Shown here: one piece after another, positions 48,254-56,735 of the stretch
Numbering within the stretch: position 1 is the first letter of the stretch
How the letters are laid out: every line of letters starts with the position of its first letter
Assembly (NCBI RefSeq): GCF_900115655.1
Contig: NZ_FOXF01000002.1
Span: 62,001 to 126,000 of the forward strand
Length of the DNA stretch: 64,000 nt
Direction: 5' to 3'
Origin: Ruminobacter amylophilus
Lineage (GTDB): Bacteria > Pseudomonadota > Gammaproteobacteria > Enterobacterales > Succinivibrionaceae
Made by a program: the position numbers and the translations under genes
The notes under the pieces: generated by a model
What the model saw: the letters and a program-made list of their open reading frames with translations, nothing else
The model's database searches: none
Told to the model about the DNA's origin: nothing

Positions 48254-48281
48254 TTGCAAGAGTCTGAAATACAGGTATAAT
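48254..48281 (+). promoter_or_regulatory. Promoter of the tRNA-Gly genes
   Basis: TTGCAA (48254-48259), a 16-bp spacer and TATAAT (48276-48281) end 15 bases before the first tRNA-Gly. The remaining 47970-48253 is AT-rich, without a supported gene. Confidence 0.75.
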
Positions 48282-48296
48282 GCACCTGTTTTTTCA

Positions 48297-48372
<76 letters not shown>

Positions 48373-48404
48373 GAAACTTCAGATAAACTTGTTATCGTTT
48401 TGAT

Positions 48405-48480
<76 letters not shown>

Positions 48481-48562
48481 AATTTTTTCAGATAACCAAT
48501 CTTGTTTCAGATTCTGCAGATTCTTCTGTTTTATTTGTTTTCTGTTGTTGGGTTCGAGCATT

Positions 48563-49384
48563 ATGGCTGCAAAGGTATTCAGATTTAAATCTTTTTCCAT
48601 CACGCGTGAAAAGGCGGGAATGAAGTTAAGTACCGATGCAGTGCTTCTGGGGGCATGGACAGCAGATTTGCTTAAAGATAAAAAATTTTCCGCTATCCTT
48701 GACATTGGCACGGGAACCGGAATTCTGGCCCTCATCATGGCTCAGAATTTTACGAATGCTAAGGTTGATGCTGTTGATATCGATGACGGAGCAATTCATG
48801 ATGCCAGCCTGAATTTTTCCGCAAGCCCCTATAAAGACAGATTAACTTTGATAAAAGAGGATATATCAACTTTTGGTCTCGAAAACAGCTACGGTAATTG
48901 CCGTAACGACAAAAGAGTTTATGAACTCATTATCTGTAATCCTCCATATTTTGATTTCAGTGCTGAACTTGCCGATGATTCAAGAAAAAATGCCAGGTGC
49001 AATGTCAGTCTGTCTGCAGATGCGTTGTTTTCCTCTATAGCCAGATTAATGGCGGATGACGGCAGAGCCTGCATAATAATTCCGGTCGAGCAGGAAAAAT
49101 CATATTTAACTGTTGCTCAAAAATGCGGTTTGATCGCTGCTGACAGAGTAATGGTCAGATCAAAAAAGGATAAGGAGCCTTATGTCATTCTGCTTGGTTT
49201 TGTAAAATCAGGTAAGCTGCCTGTATTGGGTAATCAGGATGCAGATGAGACAGATAATGAAAATCATTCTGTTTCTGTTGGAGAAATGAACAGTATTCAT
49301 GAGTGTTATCTGCATGAAGATGATGGCTCCAGAAGTGTTTTTTTCAGCAGGATTACCGCTAATCTTTATCTTTTCAGCACATGA
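48563..49384 (+). CDS. trmN6: tRNA1(Val) adenine-37 N6-methyltransferase TrmN6
   Basis: SAM-dependent methyltransferase that makes m6A37 in tRNA-Val. 273 residues from ATG 48563. It begins with FRFKSFSITREKAGMKLSTDAVLLGAW, the SAM motif is LDIGTGTGILALIMAQ, and the catalytic NPPY is in ELIICNPPYFDF, as in E. coli YfiC/TrmN6. An insertion near 205-235 (NQDADETDNENHS) is extra. It lies 80 bases after the tRNA-Gly pair. Confidence 0.88.
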   Translation: MAAKVFRFKSFSITREKAGMKLSTDAVLLGAWTADLLKDKKFSAILDIGTGTGILALIMAQNFTNAKVDAVDIDDGAIHDASLNFSASPYKDRLTLIKEDISTFGLENSYGNCRNDKRVYELIICNPPYFDFSAELADDSRKNARCNVSLSADALFSSIARLMADDGRACIIIPVEQEKSYLTVAQKCGLIAADRVMVRSKKDKEPYVILLGFVKSGKLPVLGNQDADETDNENHSVSVGEMNSIHECYLHEDDGSRSVFFSRITANLYLFST

Positions 49385-49567
49385 CATGTTTTGAATCTGC
49401 AAAAAATCGAAATATCTTGTTAAGGTTCTTGATTGAGTTTATTATGGCTTCGGTGTCAGATATAGGTATGCATGCGGAATAACAGAGAAAACGGCCTGTA
49501 TGTTTAACATGGCAGGCGGTTGTAATGTGTCCCTCATTTTATTTGCATTTGAATTGGAGAATAAACA

Positions 49568-50191
49568 GTGAGAGGCGGAGATTTGAATGACGGTTACAAT
49601 AGAGATTATCGCAACAACGAAAATCGTGTTGAGAGAAACGGTCAGCAGGAGTATTCCAATCCTTTTCCCTGTGAAGAGAATAATTTAAGAAATGTTGAAA
49701 GATTTGGATTTCAGCCGAGCGGAAGAGAAAAGGCGTCAATTCGTGTTGAAGCCCAGAACTGTTCTGTTTTCATGCATATGGGGCTTTGGTCAAATGTTGC
49801 AAGTGTAATTCTTGCAATGCTTGATGCAACAACAGTACTCGGCATTTTATCTCTGGTGTTTACTTTGATCGGACTTTCAAAAGTAAAAAAATTTTTTACC
49901 AGAGTCAATTCTGAGGAAAACAGAAAATTTGCAGCCGGTACAGCCTACACATACTGGGCCTCAATAGGAGTGCAGGTAATTATGATTATTCTGATGATGA
50001 AAGGCTTTATTAGTTCTCTCGATCATTCGTCTGATAGTGAGGATGGTGATGTCTATGATTTTGTTTTCCAGGGATTAAGCGGACTGGAAATTGGAGTGAT
50101 GTTATTATGCACTGTGGCTGTTATTTTAATCAGTTTATACATGCTGTACGCCTGGTTGAGATTGCATAAGGCATTGAAGGCATACTATTAA
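49568..50191 (+). CDS. Four-helix membrane protein, family A copy 1
   Basis: 207 residues, starting at GTG 49568 after TTGGAGAATAAACA. A 65-residue polar N-terminus rich in Asn/Arg/Glu (YNRDYRNNENRVERNGQQEY) is followed by hydrophobic segments near 68-105, 125-147 and 172-197. GLSKVKKFF lies in the first cytoplasmic loop. The protein at 50504 has the same layout, with KVKK in the same loop and a Trp-containing last helix, so the two are probably tandem paralogs. No family recognised. Confidence 0.6.
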   Translation: MRGGDLNDGYNRDYRNNENRVERNGQQEYSNPFPCEENNLRNVERFGFQPSGREKASIRVEAQNCSVFMHMGLWSNVASVILAMLDATTVLGILSLVFTLIGLSKVKKFFTRVNSEENRKFAAGTAYTYWASIGVQVIMIILMMKGFISSLDHSSDSEDGDVYDFVFQGLSGLEIGVMLLCTVAVILISLYMLYAWLRLHKALKAYY

Positions 50192-50221
50192 AAGGTTTGA
50201 AAGTATATAAAAATTATATTG

Positions 50222-50256
50222 CAGGGAGGCTGGACACAGCCTCCCTGTTTTTTTTA
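50222..50256 (+). terminator. Terminator after the first membrane-protein paralog
   Basis: A 10-bp perfect GC-rich stem (CAGGGAGGCT with AGCCTCCCTG), a 6-nt loop and nine T residues. Confidence 0.93.
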
Positions 50257-50315
50257 ATGTTTTCAATAATTACAGTGGTTTTTTGCGGTATGCCCTGAGT
50301 TCTAAAAAACATTTT

Positions 50316-50343
50316 TTGATTTTTGTTTATTTTTGTATAGAAT
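50316..50343 (+). promoter_or_regulatory. Possible promoter of the second membrane-protein paralog
   Basis: TTGATT, a 16-bp AT-rich spacer and TAGAAT precede the gene at 50504 by about 160 bases. Confidence 0.35.
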
Positions 50344-50503
50344 ATAAAACTTTTTAATAAAAAGTGTGCGTTAACTGATTATTGTTTGGTTAACAGCAGA
50401 AAAAGAAATATAAATTTTTACCATGGATTCCTTCTATGAGGATTGATGAACCGCAGGTATGAACAGGAACAGGTAATTATTTAAATAAAGGAGAGAATGC
50501 TGT

Positions 50504-51004
50504 ATGTACAATAATGATTATCATAACAAAAGAAGTAAAAGTGTTACTGTATCTGCACAGGTAAATCATGATGTGGAGAATGTGAAATCATGGATGATGG
50601 GAGGTCTGATTATTACATTGGCCACATACCTTGTTTCATTTCTGGGGATATTTGCCGTGGTGGTAAACTTTATGGCAATGGTAAAAGTAAAAAAAATGCT
50701 TGATGATATAAGAGCACCTGAGTTCCTGAGACTGCTTTCATTCAGCTCCATAGTTGCCAATATAGTTCTTCAGGTGTTCGGTTTATTCATGGGGATGTTT
50801 TTATTTAAAATTGCGGTAAGAATAGGAATGGAACCGTTTGATATGATGTTCAGTACTTATGAACTTATCAACAGGGCCTTATCCAATCTTTCTTCTATTG
50901 AAACAGTAATTATCAGCGGACTTCTTGTAGTCACTTTGGGTATACAGGGATTTCTTCTTTTTGTCTGGATAAAGTTATTTTCTTTTTTTAAAAATACTTT
51001 TTAA
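50504..51004 (+). CDS. Four-helix membrane protein, family A copy 2
   Basis: 166 residues with GGAGAG before the ATG. A short polar N-terminus is followed by hydrophobic segments near 29-60, 79-106 and 136-160. FMAMVKVKKMLDDIR matches the KVKK loop of the protein at 49568, and FLLFVWIKLFSFFK corresponds to its YMLYAWLRLHKALK. Shorter N- and C-terminal parts than its paralog. Separate terminators show the two are independently transcribed. Function unknown. Confidence 0.6.
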   Translation: MYNNDYHNKRSKSVTVSAQVNHDVENVKSWMMGGLIITLATYLVSFLGIFAVVVNFMAMVKVKKMLDDIRAPEFLRLLSFSSIVANIVLQVFGLFMGMFLFKIAVRIGMEPFDMMFSTYELINRALSNLSSIETVIISGLLVVTLGIQGFLLFVWIKLFSFFKNTF

Positions 51005-51021
51005 ATATAAGTGACAAAATG

Positions 51022-51060
51022 AGGCTTTGCGTGGTATACCCTGACGTAAAGCCTTCTTTC
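51022..51060 (+). terminator. Terminator, first of two in tandem
   Basis: A 10-bp stem with one G-U pair (AGGCTTTGCG with CGTAAAGCCT), a 13-nt loop and TCTTTC. Confidence 0.75.
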
Positions 51061-51062
51061 AG

Positions 51063-51101
51063 AGTCGTGTCCTTTGAGGAAAGTACACGACTTCGTTTTT
51101 T
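51063..51101 (+). terminator. Terminator, second of two in tandem
   Basis: An 8-bp perfect stem (AGTCGTGT with ACACGACT), a 14-nt loop and TTCGTTTTTT. It backs up the preceding terminator and insulates the peroxidase gene. Confidence 0.8.
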
Positions 51102-51143
51102 ACAGGTGAAGATAAAATTCTGAAGTTTTGGTTTTTATAGACG

Positions 51144-51172
51144 GAAAACGTTCGTTTTCACAGTAATATAAT
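51144..51172 (+). promoter_or_regulatory. Promoter with palindromic operator before the peroxidase gene
   Basis: A perfect palindrome GAAAACG-TT-CGTTTTC (51144-51159) occupies the -35 position relative to TATAAT at 51167-51172. The lack of a normal -35 and the palindrome together suggest a regulated promoter. Further down, GAATGTTC is directly repeated at 51215 and 51227 (12-bp period). Confidence 0.5.
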
Positions 51173-51323
51173 TATTCAGTATTTCAAAAATATGTTTATG
51201 TTATTATGTATTATGAATGTTCGAAGGAATGTTCTGATATGTTTTTTATATAATAACATAATTGTCTGTTGTGACCTTTGTTGTTAAGGTCTGAATTCAA
51301 TTAACATATTAAGGAGAAAATGA

Positions 51324-51863
51324 ATGATATATGATTACGTTATCACTACCGGCAAGGGTGATAAGCTGAATCTCAATGATTATCGCGGCAGGGTGATTAT
51401 GATTGTAAATACCGCCACAGGATGCGGTTTCACCCCTCAGTATGAGCCTATTGAACAGCTTTACAGAAATTATCATGAGAAGGGACTTGAGATTCTTGAT
51501 ATCCCGTGTAATCAGTTCGGTGGTCAGGCACCGGGGACTGATGATGAAATACATGAATTCTGTACTCTGCATTTCAATACAACCTTTCCTCAGATGAAGA
51601 AAGCCGATGTCAACGGACCTGATGAGCTTCCTCTGTATACCTATCTTAAGTCCCAGAAGGGATTTGCCGGTTTTGATGAACACAAACTGAAACCTCTTCT
51701 TGAAAAAATGCTGGCTGAAGCAGATCCGGAATGGGATAAAAAATCGGATATTAAGTGGAATTTCACCAAATTCGTAATAGACCGAAATGGTCAGGTTGTC
51801 GCCCGTTTTGAACCTACGGCCGACATGAGTGACGTGGAAGATTTTATCAGGTCACTTATTTAA
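51324..51863 (+). CDS. Glutathione peroxidase (BtuE-type)
   Basis: Thiol peroxidase that reduces H2O2 or organic peroxides, usually with thioredoxin in bacteria. 179 residues. The peroxidatic Cys34 is in NTATGCGFTPQYEPIEQLY; the Gln is in DIPCNQFGGQAPG, which also holds a second Cys; the Trp is in KWNFTKFVIDRNG. AAGGAG lies seven bases before ATG 51324. It stands alone with its own regulated-looking promoter, fitting an oxidative stress role in an anaerobe. Confidence 0.92.
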   Translation: MIYDYVITTGKGDKLNLNDYRGRVIMIVNTATGCGFTPQYEPIEQLYRNYHEKGLEILDIPCNQFGGQAPGTDDEIHEFCTLHFNTTFPQMKKADVNGPDELPLYTYLKSQKGFAGFDEHKLKPLLEKMLAEADPEWDKKSDIKWNFTKFVIDRNGQVVARFEPTADMSDVEDFIRSLI

Positions 51864-51876
51864 CGTGTGAATCATT

Positions 51877-51908
51877 ATCCTGTTCTGTTTCGAAGGACGG
51901 AACAGGAT
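51877..51908 (+). terminator. Hairpin after the peroxidase gene
   Basis: A 12-bp stem with one G-U pair (ATCCTGTTCTGT with ACGGAACAGGAT) and an 8-nt loop. The following TCTCTCATGT is a poor tail, so it is either a weak terminator or an mRNA 3'-end stabiliser. Confidence 0.5.
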
Positions 51909-52073
51909 TCTCTCATGTAATTTAAGTTCTCCGGTCTCGGAATTTTTACGATTGTGCATACGTAAAAATGAGATCTCTAACATATATTTGTAAATTTAAA
52001 AGAGTATGTCATTGAAAAAACGCAAGGCATAACATATTTAAAATATAGCATTCAGATTTTTTTAACTTGGGCA

Positions 52074-52100
52074 TTGACAGAGAGAATCCATTTATATAGT
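52074..52100 (+). promoter_or_regulatory. Probable secA promoter
   Basis: A consensus TTGACA (52074-52079) is followed 15 bp later by TATAGT (52095-52100), leaving a leader of about 115 nt before secA. There is no secM-like arrest-peptide gene between this promoter and secA. Confidence 0.55.
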
Positions 52101-52224
52101 GTGCAGTAGCCCATTACTGACGAATTATGCTAAGACAAACAGCATGTATTACTGTAAAATACAGAACCATATGTGTAAAAAACGTTTGTATACGGATGAA
52201 TTATAAAAATAACTGGTTAGAATA

Positions 52225-54966
52225 ATGTTTCAGACAATACTTACAAAAATTTTTGGCAGCAGCAATGATCGTATAGTTAAGCAATTAAATAAGGTTGTTG
52301 TTAAGATTAACGGTTTAGAACCTCAGTTCAAACAGCTTAAGGATGAGGATTTCAAAACCTATACAGAGAATTATAAAAAGCGCGTGGCTGAAGGTTTAAA
52401 GCTTGAAGCTGACGGAAAGAAACAGTACGGCAGCACTCTTGATGAGATTCTTCCTGAGGCTTTTGCCCTGGTAAGAGAAGCTTCAAAGCGTGTTCTCGGA
52501 CTCAGACCTTTTGATGTTCAGCTGATGGGCGGTATGGTTCTCAATGAAAACCAGATTGCTGAAATGAAGACCGGTGAAGGTAAGACTCTGACTGCACTTC
52601 TTCCTGCATATCTCAATGCACTTACCGGTAAAGGCGTTCATGTTGTTACAGTAAATGATTATCTTGCCAAGCGTGACAGTGACTGGTGTCGTCCTCTTTT
52701 TGAGTTCTTCGGAATGACAGTGGGATGTAACATTCCGGGAATGGATGCGGAAGCAAAGCGTGCCGCATATGCCTGTGACGTAACATACGGTACCAACAAT
52801 GAATTCGGTTTCGACTACCTCAGAGATAACATGGCTTATATTCCTGAACAGCGAGTTCAGAGACCATTGTTCTATGCTCTGGTGGACGAAGTGGACTCAG
52901 TGCTCATCGATGAGGCTCGTACTCCTCTGATTATTTCCGGTGCTGCAGAAGACAGTTCCGATCTTTATGTGGCTGTGAACAAGATTATTCCAGAACTTGT
53001 AGAACAGGAAAAGGAAGATTCTGACGATTACCACGGCAATGGTGACTATACACGTGATCTCAAGAACAAGCAGGCTTATCTTACTGAAAACGGTCAGATT
53101 CATGTTGAGGAACTGCTTCAGAAGGCAGGTATTCTTCCTGAAAACCAGACACTGTATTCAAGTGCAAGTATTACCCTGCTGCACCACGTGATGGCTGCAC
53201 TGCGTGCTCACGTACTTTTTGAAAAGGATGTGGATTATATCGTTAAAGACGGTGAAGTAATCATTGTTGACGAACACACTGGCCGTACCATGATCGGCCG
53301 CAGATGGAGTGACGGTCTTCATCAGGCCGTTGAAGCCAAGGAAGGTGTGGAAATTCATCATGAAAACCAGACTCTTGCTTCCATTACATTCCAGAATTAC
53401 TTCCGTATGTACGAAAAGCTTGCAGGTATGACCGGTACTGCAGATACCGAAGCATACGAATTCCAGCAGATTTATAACTTAAGAACAGTTGTGCTTCCTA
53501 CAAACAAGCCGATGATTCGTGAAGATCTGATTGACCTTATTTACGGTTCTGAAGAAGAAAAGTTTGAAGCTGTTGTGAAGGATATCAAGTCTGAAATCGG
53601 TAAAGGCCGTCCGGTTCTTGTAGGTACAATTTCAATTGAAAATTCCGAAAAGCTGTCTCAGTATCTGACCAAGCTCGATATCAAGCATCAGGTTCTTAAC
53701 GCCAAGTTCCATGCACAGGAAGCTCAGATTGTTGCTCAGGCAGGTCGTCCTGGTACAGTAACCATAGCAACCAACATGGCAGGTCGTGGTACTGATATCG
53801 TACTCGGCGGTTCTCTTGATGCGGACCTTGCCGCTCTCACCGATCCAACTCCTGAACAGATTCAGCAGGTTAAGGATGAATGGCAGAAGCGTCATGATGC
53901 TGTTGTAGCTGCCGGCGGTCTCCATATCATCGGTACAGAACGTCATGAATCACGCCGTATAGATAATCAGCTCCGTGGTCGTTCAGGCAGACAGGGTGAC
54001 CCAGGTTCTTCCCGTTTCTATCTTTCTCTCGATGATGATCTGCTGAGAAGATTCGGTTCAGACAGAATCAAGACCGTTATGAAGCATCTCGGGATGGAAC
54101 GCGGTGAGCCTATTGGTCACAAGCTTGTGTCCAGAGCGATTGAAAATGCACAGCGTAAGGTTGAAACCAGAAACTTTGACCTGCGTAAGAGCCTTCTTGA
54201 ATTCGACGATGTAGCAAATGAACAGCGTAAGGTAATTTACGAATTACGTAATTCCCTGCTCGACGGCAAGGTTGATCAGGGTAATATCGACATGATTCGT
54301 TCAGATGTTTACAACTCTGTTATCAATGAATTCATCAGTCCTAATTCTTTAATTGAAACCTGGAATGTTCCTGGCCTTACTGAAAAGCTCAAGAATGAAT
54401 TTGCCCTGGATTTACCTATTCAGAGCTGGATTGATAATGATGAGAAGCTGATTGAGGAAAACATCCGTTCAAAGATCGTTGATGAGGCAAAGGATGTATT
54501 TGAAGCGAAGAAGCTGCTTATCGGAGAGGAAAGAGCCGGTCAGCTGATTCGCAACATTATGCTGCAGTCTCTTGATACTCTCTGGAAGGAACACCTTGCT
54601 TCAATGGATTATCTCCGTCAGGGTATCGGTTTAAGAGGTTACGCACAGCGTAATCCTAAGCAGGAATACAAGCTTGAATCCTATCGTATGTTCACTGAGA
54701 TGATGGAGAACTTCAAGTATCAGGTAATCAGAATTCTCAGCTGCATCCAGATTAAGGTTCAGGAAATTGATGAAATGGAACAGAAGCGTCAGGAACTGGC
54801 TGATGAAGCTGAAAAGAAGTTTAATGACGAAGCTGAATCCAAGGCCAAGGAAATCGAAAAGATGAATGCGGCTTTCTCAGATCCTGACCACAAGGTGGGG
54901 CGCAATGATCCTTGTCCTTGCGGAAGCGGAAAGAAGTATAAGAACTGTCACGGACGTCTGGTTTAA
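52225..54966 (+). CDS. secA: Preprotein translocase ATPase SecA
   Basis: Motor that drives preproteins through SecYEG. 913 residues (E. coli 901). Walker A is in [21 protein letters not shown], the DEAD-like box in [37 protein letters not shown] and [19 protein letters not shown] are helicase motifs, and the C-terminal zinc tail [16 protein letters not shown] binds SecB and lipid. All features are intact. Unlike E. coli it is not preceded by secM and is not followed by mutT. Confidence 0.98.
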   Translation: MFQTILTKIFGSSNDRIVKQLNKVVVKINGLEPQFKQLKDEDFKTYTENYKKRVAEGLKLEADGKKQYGSTLDEILPEAFALVREASKRVLGLRPFDVQLMGGMVLNENQIAEMKTGEGKTLTALLPAYLNALTGKGVHVVTVNDYLAKRDSDWCRPLFEFFGMTVGCNIPGMDAEAKRAAYACDVTYGTNNEFGFDYLRDNMAYIPEQRVQRPLFYALVDEVDSVLIDEARTPLIISGAAEDSSDLYVAVNKIIPELVEQEKEDSDDYHGNGDYTRDLKNKQAYLTENGQIHVEELLQKAGILPENQTLYSSASITLLHHVMAALRAHVLFEKDVDYIVKDGEVIIVDEHTGRTMIGRRWSDGLHQAVEAKEGVEIHHENQTLASITFQNYFRMYEKLAGMTGTADTEAYEFQQIYNLRTVVLPTNKPMIREDLIDLIYGSEEEKFEAVVKDIKSEIGKGRPVLVGTISIENSEKLSQYLTKLDIKHQVLNAKFHAQEAQIVAQAGRPGTVTIATNMAGRGTDIVLGGSLDADLAALTDPTPEQIQQVKDEWQKRHDAVVAAGGLHIIGTERHESRRIDNQLRGRSGRQGDPGSSRFYLSLDDDLLRRFGSDRIKTVMKHLGMERGEPIGHKLVSRAIENAQRKVETRNFDLRKSLLEFDDVANEQRKVIYELRNSLLDGKVDQGNIDMIRSDVYNSVINEFISPNSLIETWNVPGLTEKLKNEFALDLPIQSWIDNDEKLIEENIRSKIVDEAKDVFEAKKLLIGEERAGQLIRNIMLQSLDTLWKEHLASMDYLRQGIGLRGYAQRNPKQEYKLESYRMFTEMMENFKYQVIRILSCIQIKVQEIDEMEQKRQELADEAEKKFNDEAESKAKEIEKMNAAFSDPDHKVGRNDPCPCGSGKKYKNCHGRLV

Positions 54967-54992
54967 TTCTGGAATGAATCGTGAATAATCTG

Positions 54993-55031
54993 AACCCGTT
55001 ATTGATCACCGGATTGATAACGGGTTTTTAT
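54993..55031 (+). terminator. Terminator after secA
   Basis: A 10-bp perfect stem (AACCCGTTAT with ATAACGGGTT), a 14-nt loop and a T-rich tail. Confidence 0.85.
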
Positions 55032-55100
55032 TATCATGATGAATTCAGTCCGTTAATCAGAGATAAATTAAGCAAAAAAACTCTGGTGCAGAAAACATAG

Positions 55101-55106
55101 TATAAT
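55101..55106 (+). promoter_or_regulatory. Possible -10 box of the DUF4250 gene
   Basis: TATAAT occurs 112 bases before the ATG at 55218, after the secA terminator. No good -35 partner. Confidence 0.3.
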
Positions 55107-55217
55107 AGCCGTAATTTGTTATCGGCTCATTGAAAAACGTTTATTGTCAGCCAGGGAATAACACATCCTGCGTCAGTTTTAACGTAATTTAAAATCAGAT
55201 TTTGAAAGAAGGTTATT

Positions 55218-55421
55218 ATGGCTTTTGAAAACTTGTCAAAAATGGATCCTTATATTTTACTGTCCATGGTAAACATGAAACTTCGCGATTTTGATGATCA
55301 TGATCTGGACAGCTTCTGTGCCACATACGAAATTAACAGGGAAGAACTCGAGAAGAAACTGAAAGATGCCGGTTTCGAGTACGATCCCGAGACCAACCAG
55401 TTCAAATATAATTCACTTTGA
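55218..55421 (+). CDS. DUF4250 family protein
   Basis: 67-residue protein with AGAAGG before its ATG. MDPYILLSMVNMKLRDFDDHDLDSFC, EELEKKLKDAGFEYD and NQFKYNSL match the pattern I associate with DUF4250 (a DPxxLLSxVNxKLRD start and GYEYDxxxNQF end). The family is small, cytosolic and uncharacterised. It may share a transcript with the next gene 61 bases downstream. Confidence 0.75.
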   Translation: MAFENLSKMDPYILLSMVNMKLRDFDDHDLDSFCATYEINREELEKKLKDAGFEYDPETNQFKYNSL

Positions 55422-55482
55422 ATTACCGGCTACTCCGTTCAGATTAAATAAGAATAATCACCTGATTGCCACAGTTTAAATT

Positions 55483-56703
55483 ATGTTATTAATTCATCTT
55501 CTTCCGTTTAATCGCGATAATTATCCATGGTGTGTGGATATAATTTCCGTAAATCCAGAAAATGCTGAGATTCTTTCTCAGAGCAGAATTGTGGTAACGC
55601 CTCCTGCAGGCATATGCCCGTCTCCGACGTATGCTGTTTCATTCGACTGCGACTGCATTGAAGCCGTAAGGAAAACCGGCCTGAATCCGGCGGCAGCTGC
55701 AGAAAGACTTGCAATGATTATAAAGAATCACGAACGTCTGGTTTTTTCCGGAAAAAGAGCCTATCTGATGTTCAGGGAACTTCTGTGTAATCTGCAGATG
55801 AGAAACGTGCTGAAAAACAAAAGAATAACTTCATTTAAAAGTATTGTTCATGCCGCGGTTTCACTGAAGGGAATTTATTATCCACAGGCATGGAATAATA
55901 TAAAGAAGCTCGGAGCTGAAACGGGAAACACCGATAACAGATACATCAGAAGCATGTATGCTGTTTTTAAGGATCTGTATCTTAAGGCCCCAAAGCTTCT
56001 CAGTTATTTTGTCAATAAATCCCTTGTTCTGGATACGGCTGAATCATCCGGAAAAATTATACTGGGTATAGGTGAGGATTCTTTTTTTATTTTTACACCG
56101 GTAATGGTGACATCCGAATATGTACTCGGAATCAGTATAGTAAAGGAGATAAAACCTCTGGTACTTCCTGTTAACGGAGCTGTCTGTTATACGGTAAGTT
56201 CGGCAATAAATACGTCCATTGCCAGAGAACTCAAAACTGATTTCGAGCAGATAAAGAAGCTTCATGCGGAATCTTCTGCGTATTTAAGAACCGATTCGGC
56301 AGAATACCTCATGCTTATGGATAACCTTGAAAGCAGTATTAAAAATGAATCTGAGGATGTTCTTGCTTCAGATGAATACAGAAGTACTGAATCAATGTTT
56401 GCAGAACTGTCTGAGTGGTTCGAGAAGGACCGGGATGTTCTGTCTGCAGATGAAGTATGTGCACATATTGCCAGAGCCTCAGGCAGACTTCGCACCGCCA
56501 TGATGGATTACCTCTATTCAGAGGATTATCCTCTGCCACTGGGATATGATGAGGTATACAGAGACATTGTGTCGGCAAGAATCAGCAACGCAAGAGACAA
56601 TATGGTCGCTGAACTTGAATATGCAACGGCTCAGGCTGAAAAGAACAGTAATCAGCAGAGTCTTCAGAGACTGGCGAATCTGTACAGGTATCTGTCTGAG
56701 TAA
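55483..56703 (+). CDS. Hypothetical protein, 406 residues
   Basis: Unrecognised. No signal peptide or membrane helix is evident. The N-terminal third has hydrophobic strands (WCVDIISVNPENAEIL, ERLAMIIKNHERLVFSG); the middle has SLVLDTAESSGKIILGIGEDSFFIFT; the C-terminal 150 residues are helical and charged, with Glu/Ser-rich segments (NLESSIKNESEDVL) that may form coiled coils, ending QSLQRLANLYRYLSE. No ribosome-binding site of note precedes ATG 55483. It lies between the DUF4250 gene and a convergent flavoprotein gene. Confidence 0.6.
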   Translation: MLLIHLLPFNRDNYPWCVDIISVNPENAEILSQSRIVVTPPAGICPSPTYAVSFDCDCIEAVRKTGLNPAAAAERLAMIIKNHERLVFSGKRAYLMFRELLCNLQMRNVLKNKRITSFKSIVHAAVSLKGIYYPQAWNNIKKLGAETGNTDNRYIRSMYAVFKDLYLKAPKLLSYFVNKSLVLDTAESSGKIILGIGEDSFFIFTPVMVTSEYVLGISIVKEIKPLVLPVNGAVCYTVSSAINTSIARELKTDFEQIKKLHAESSAYLRTDSAEYLMLMDNLESSIKNESEDVLASDEYRSTESMFAELSEWFEKDRDVLSADEVCAHIARASGRLRTAMMDYLYSEDYPLPLGYDEVYRDIVSARISNARDNMVAELEYATAQAEKNSNQQSLQRLANLYRYLSE

Positions 56704-56735
56704 TAAAAGGCTTTGAATTTGAATAACAGCCTGTT

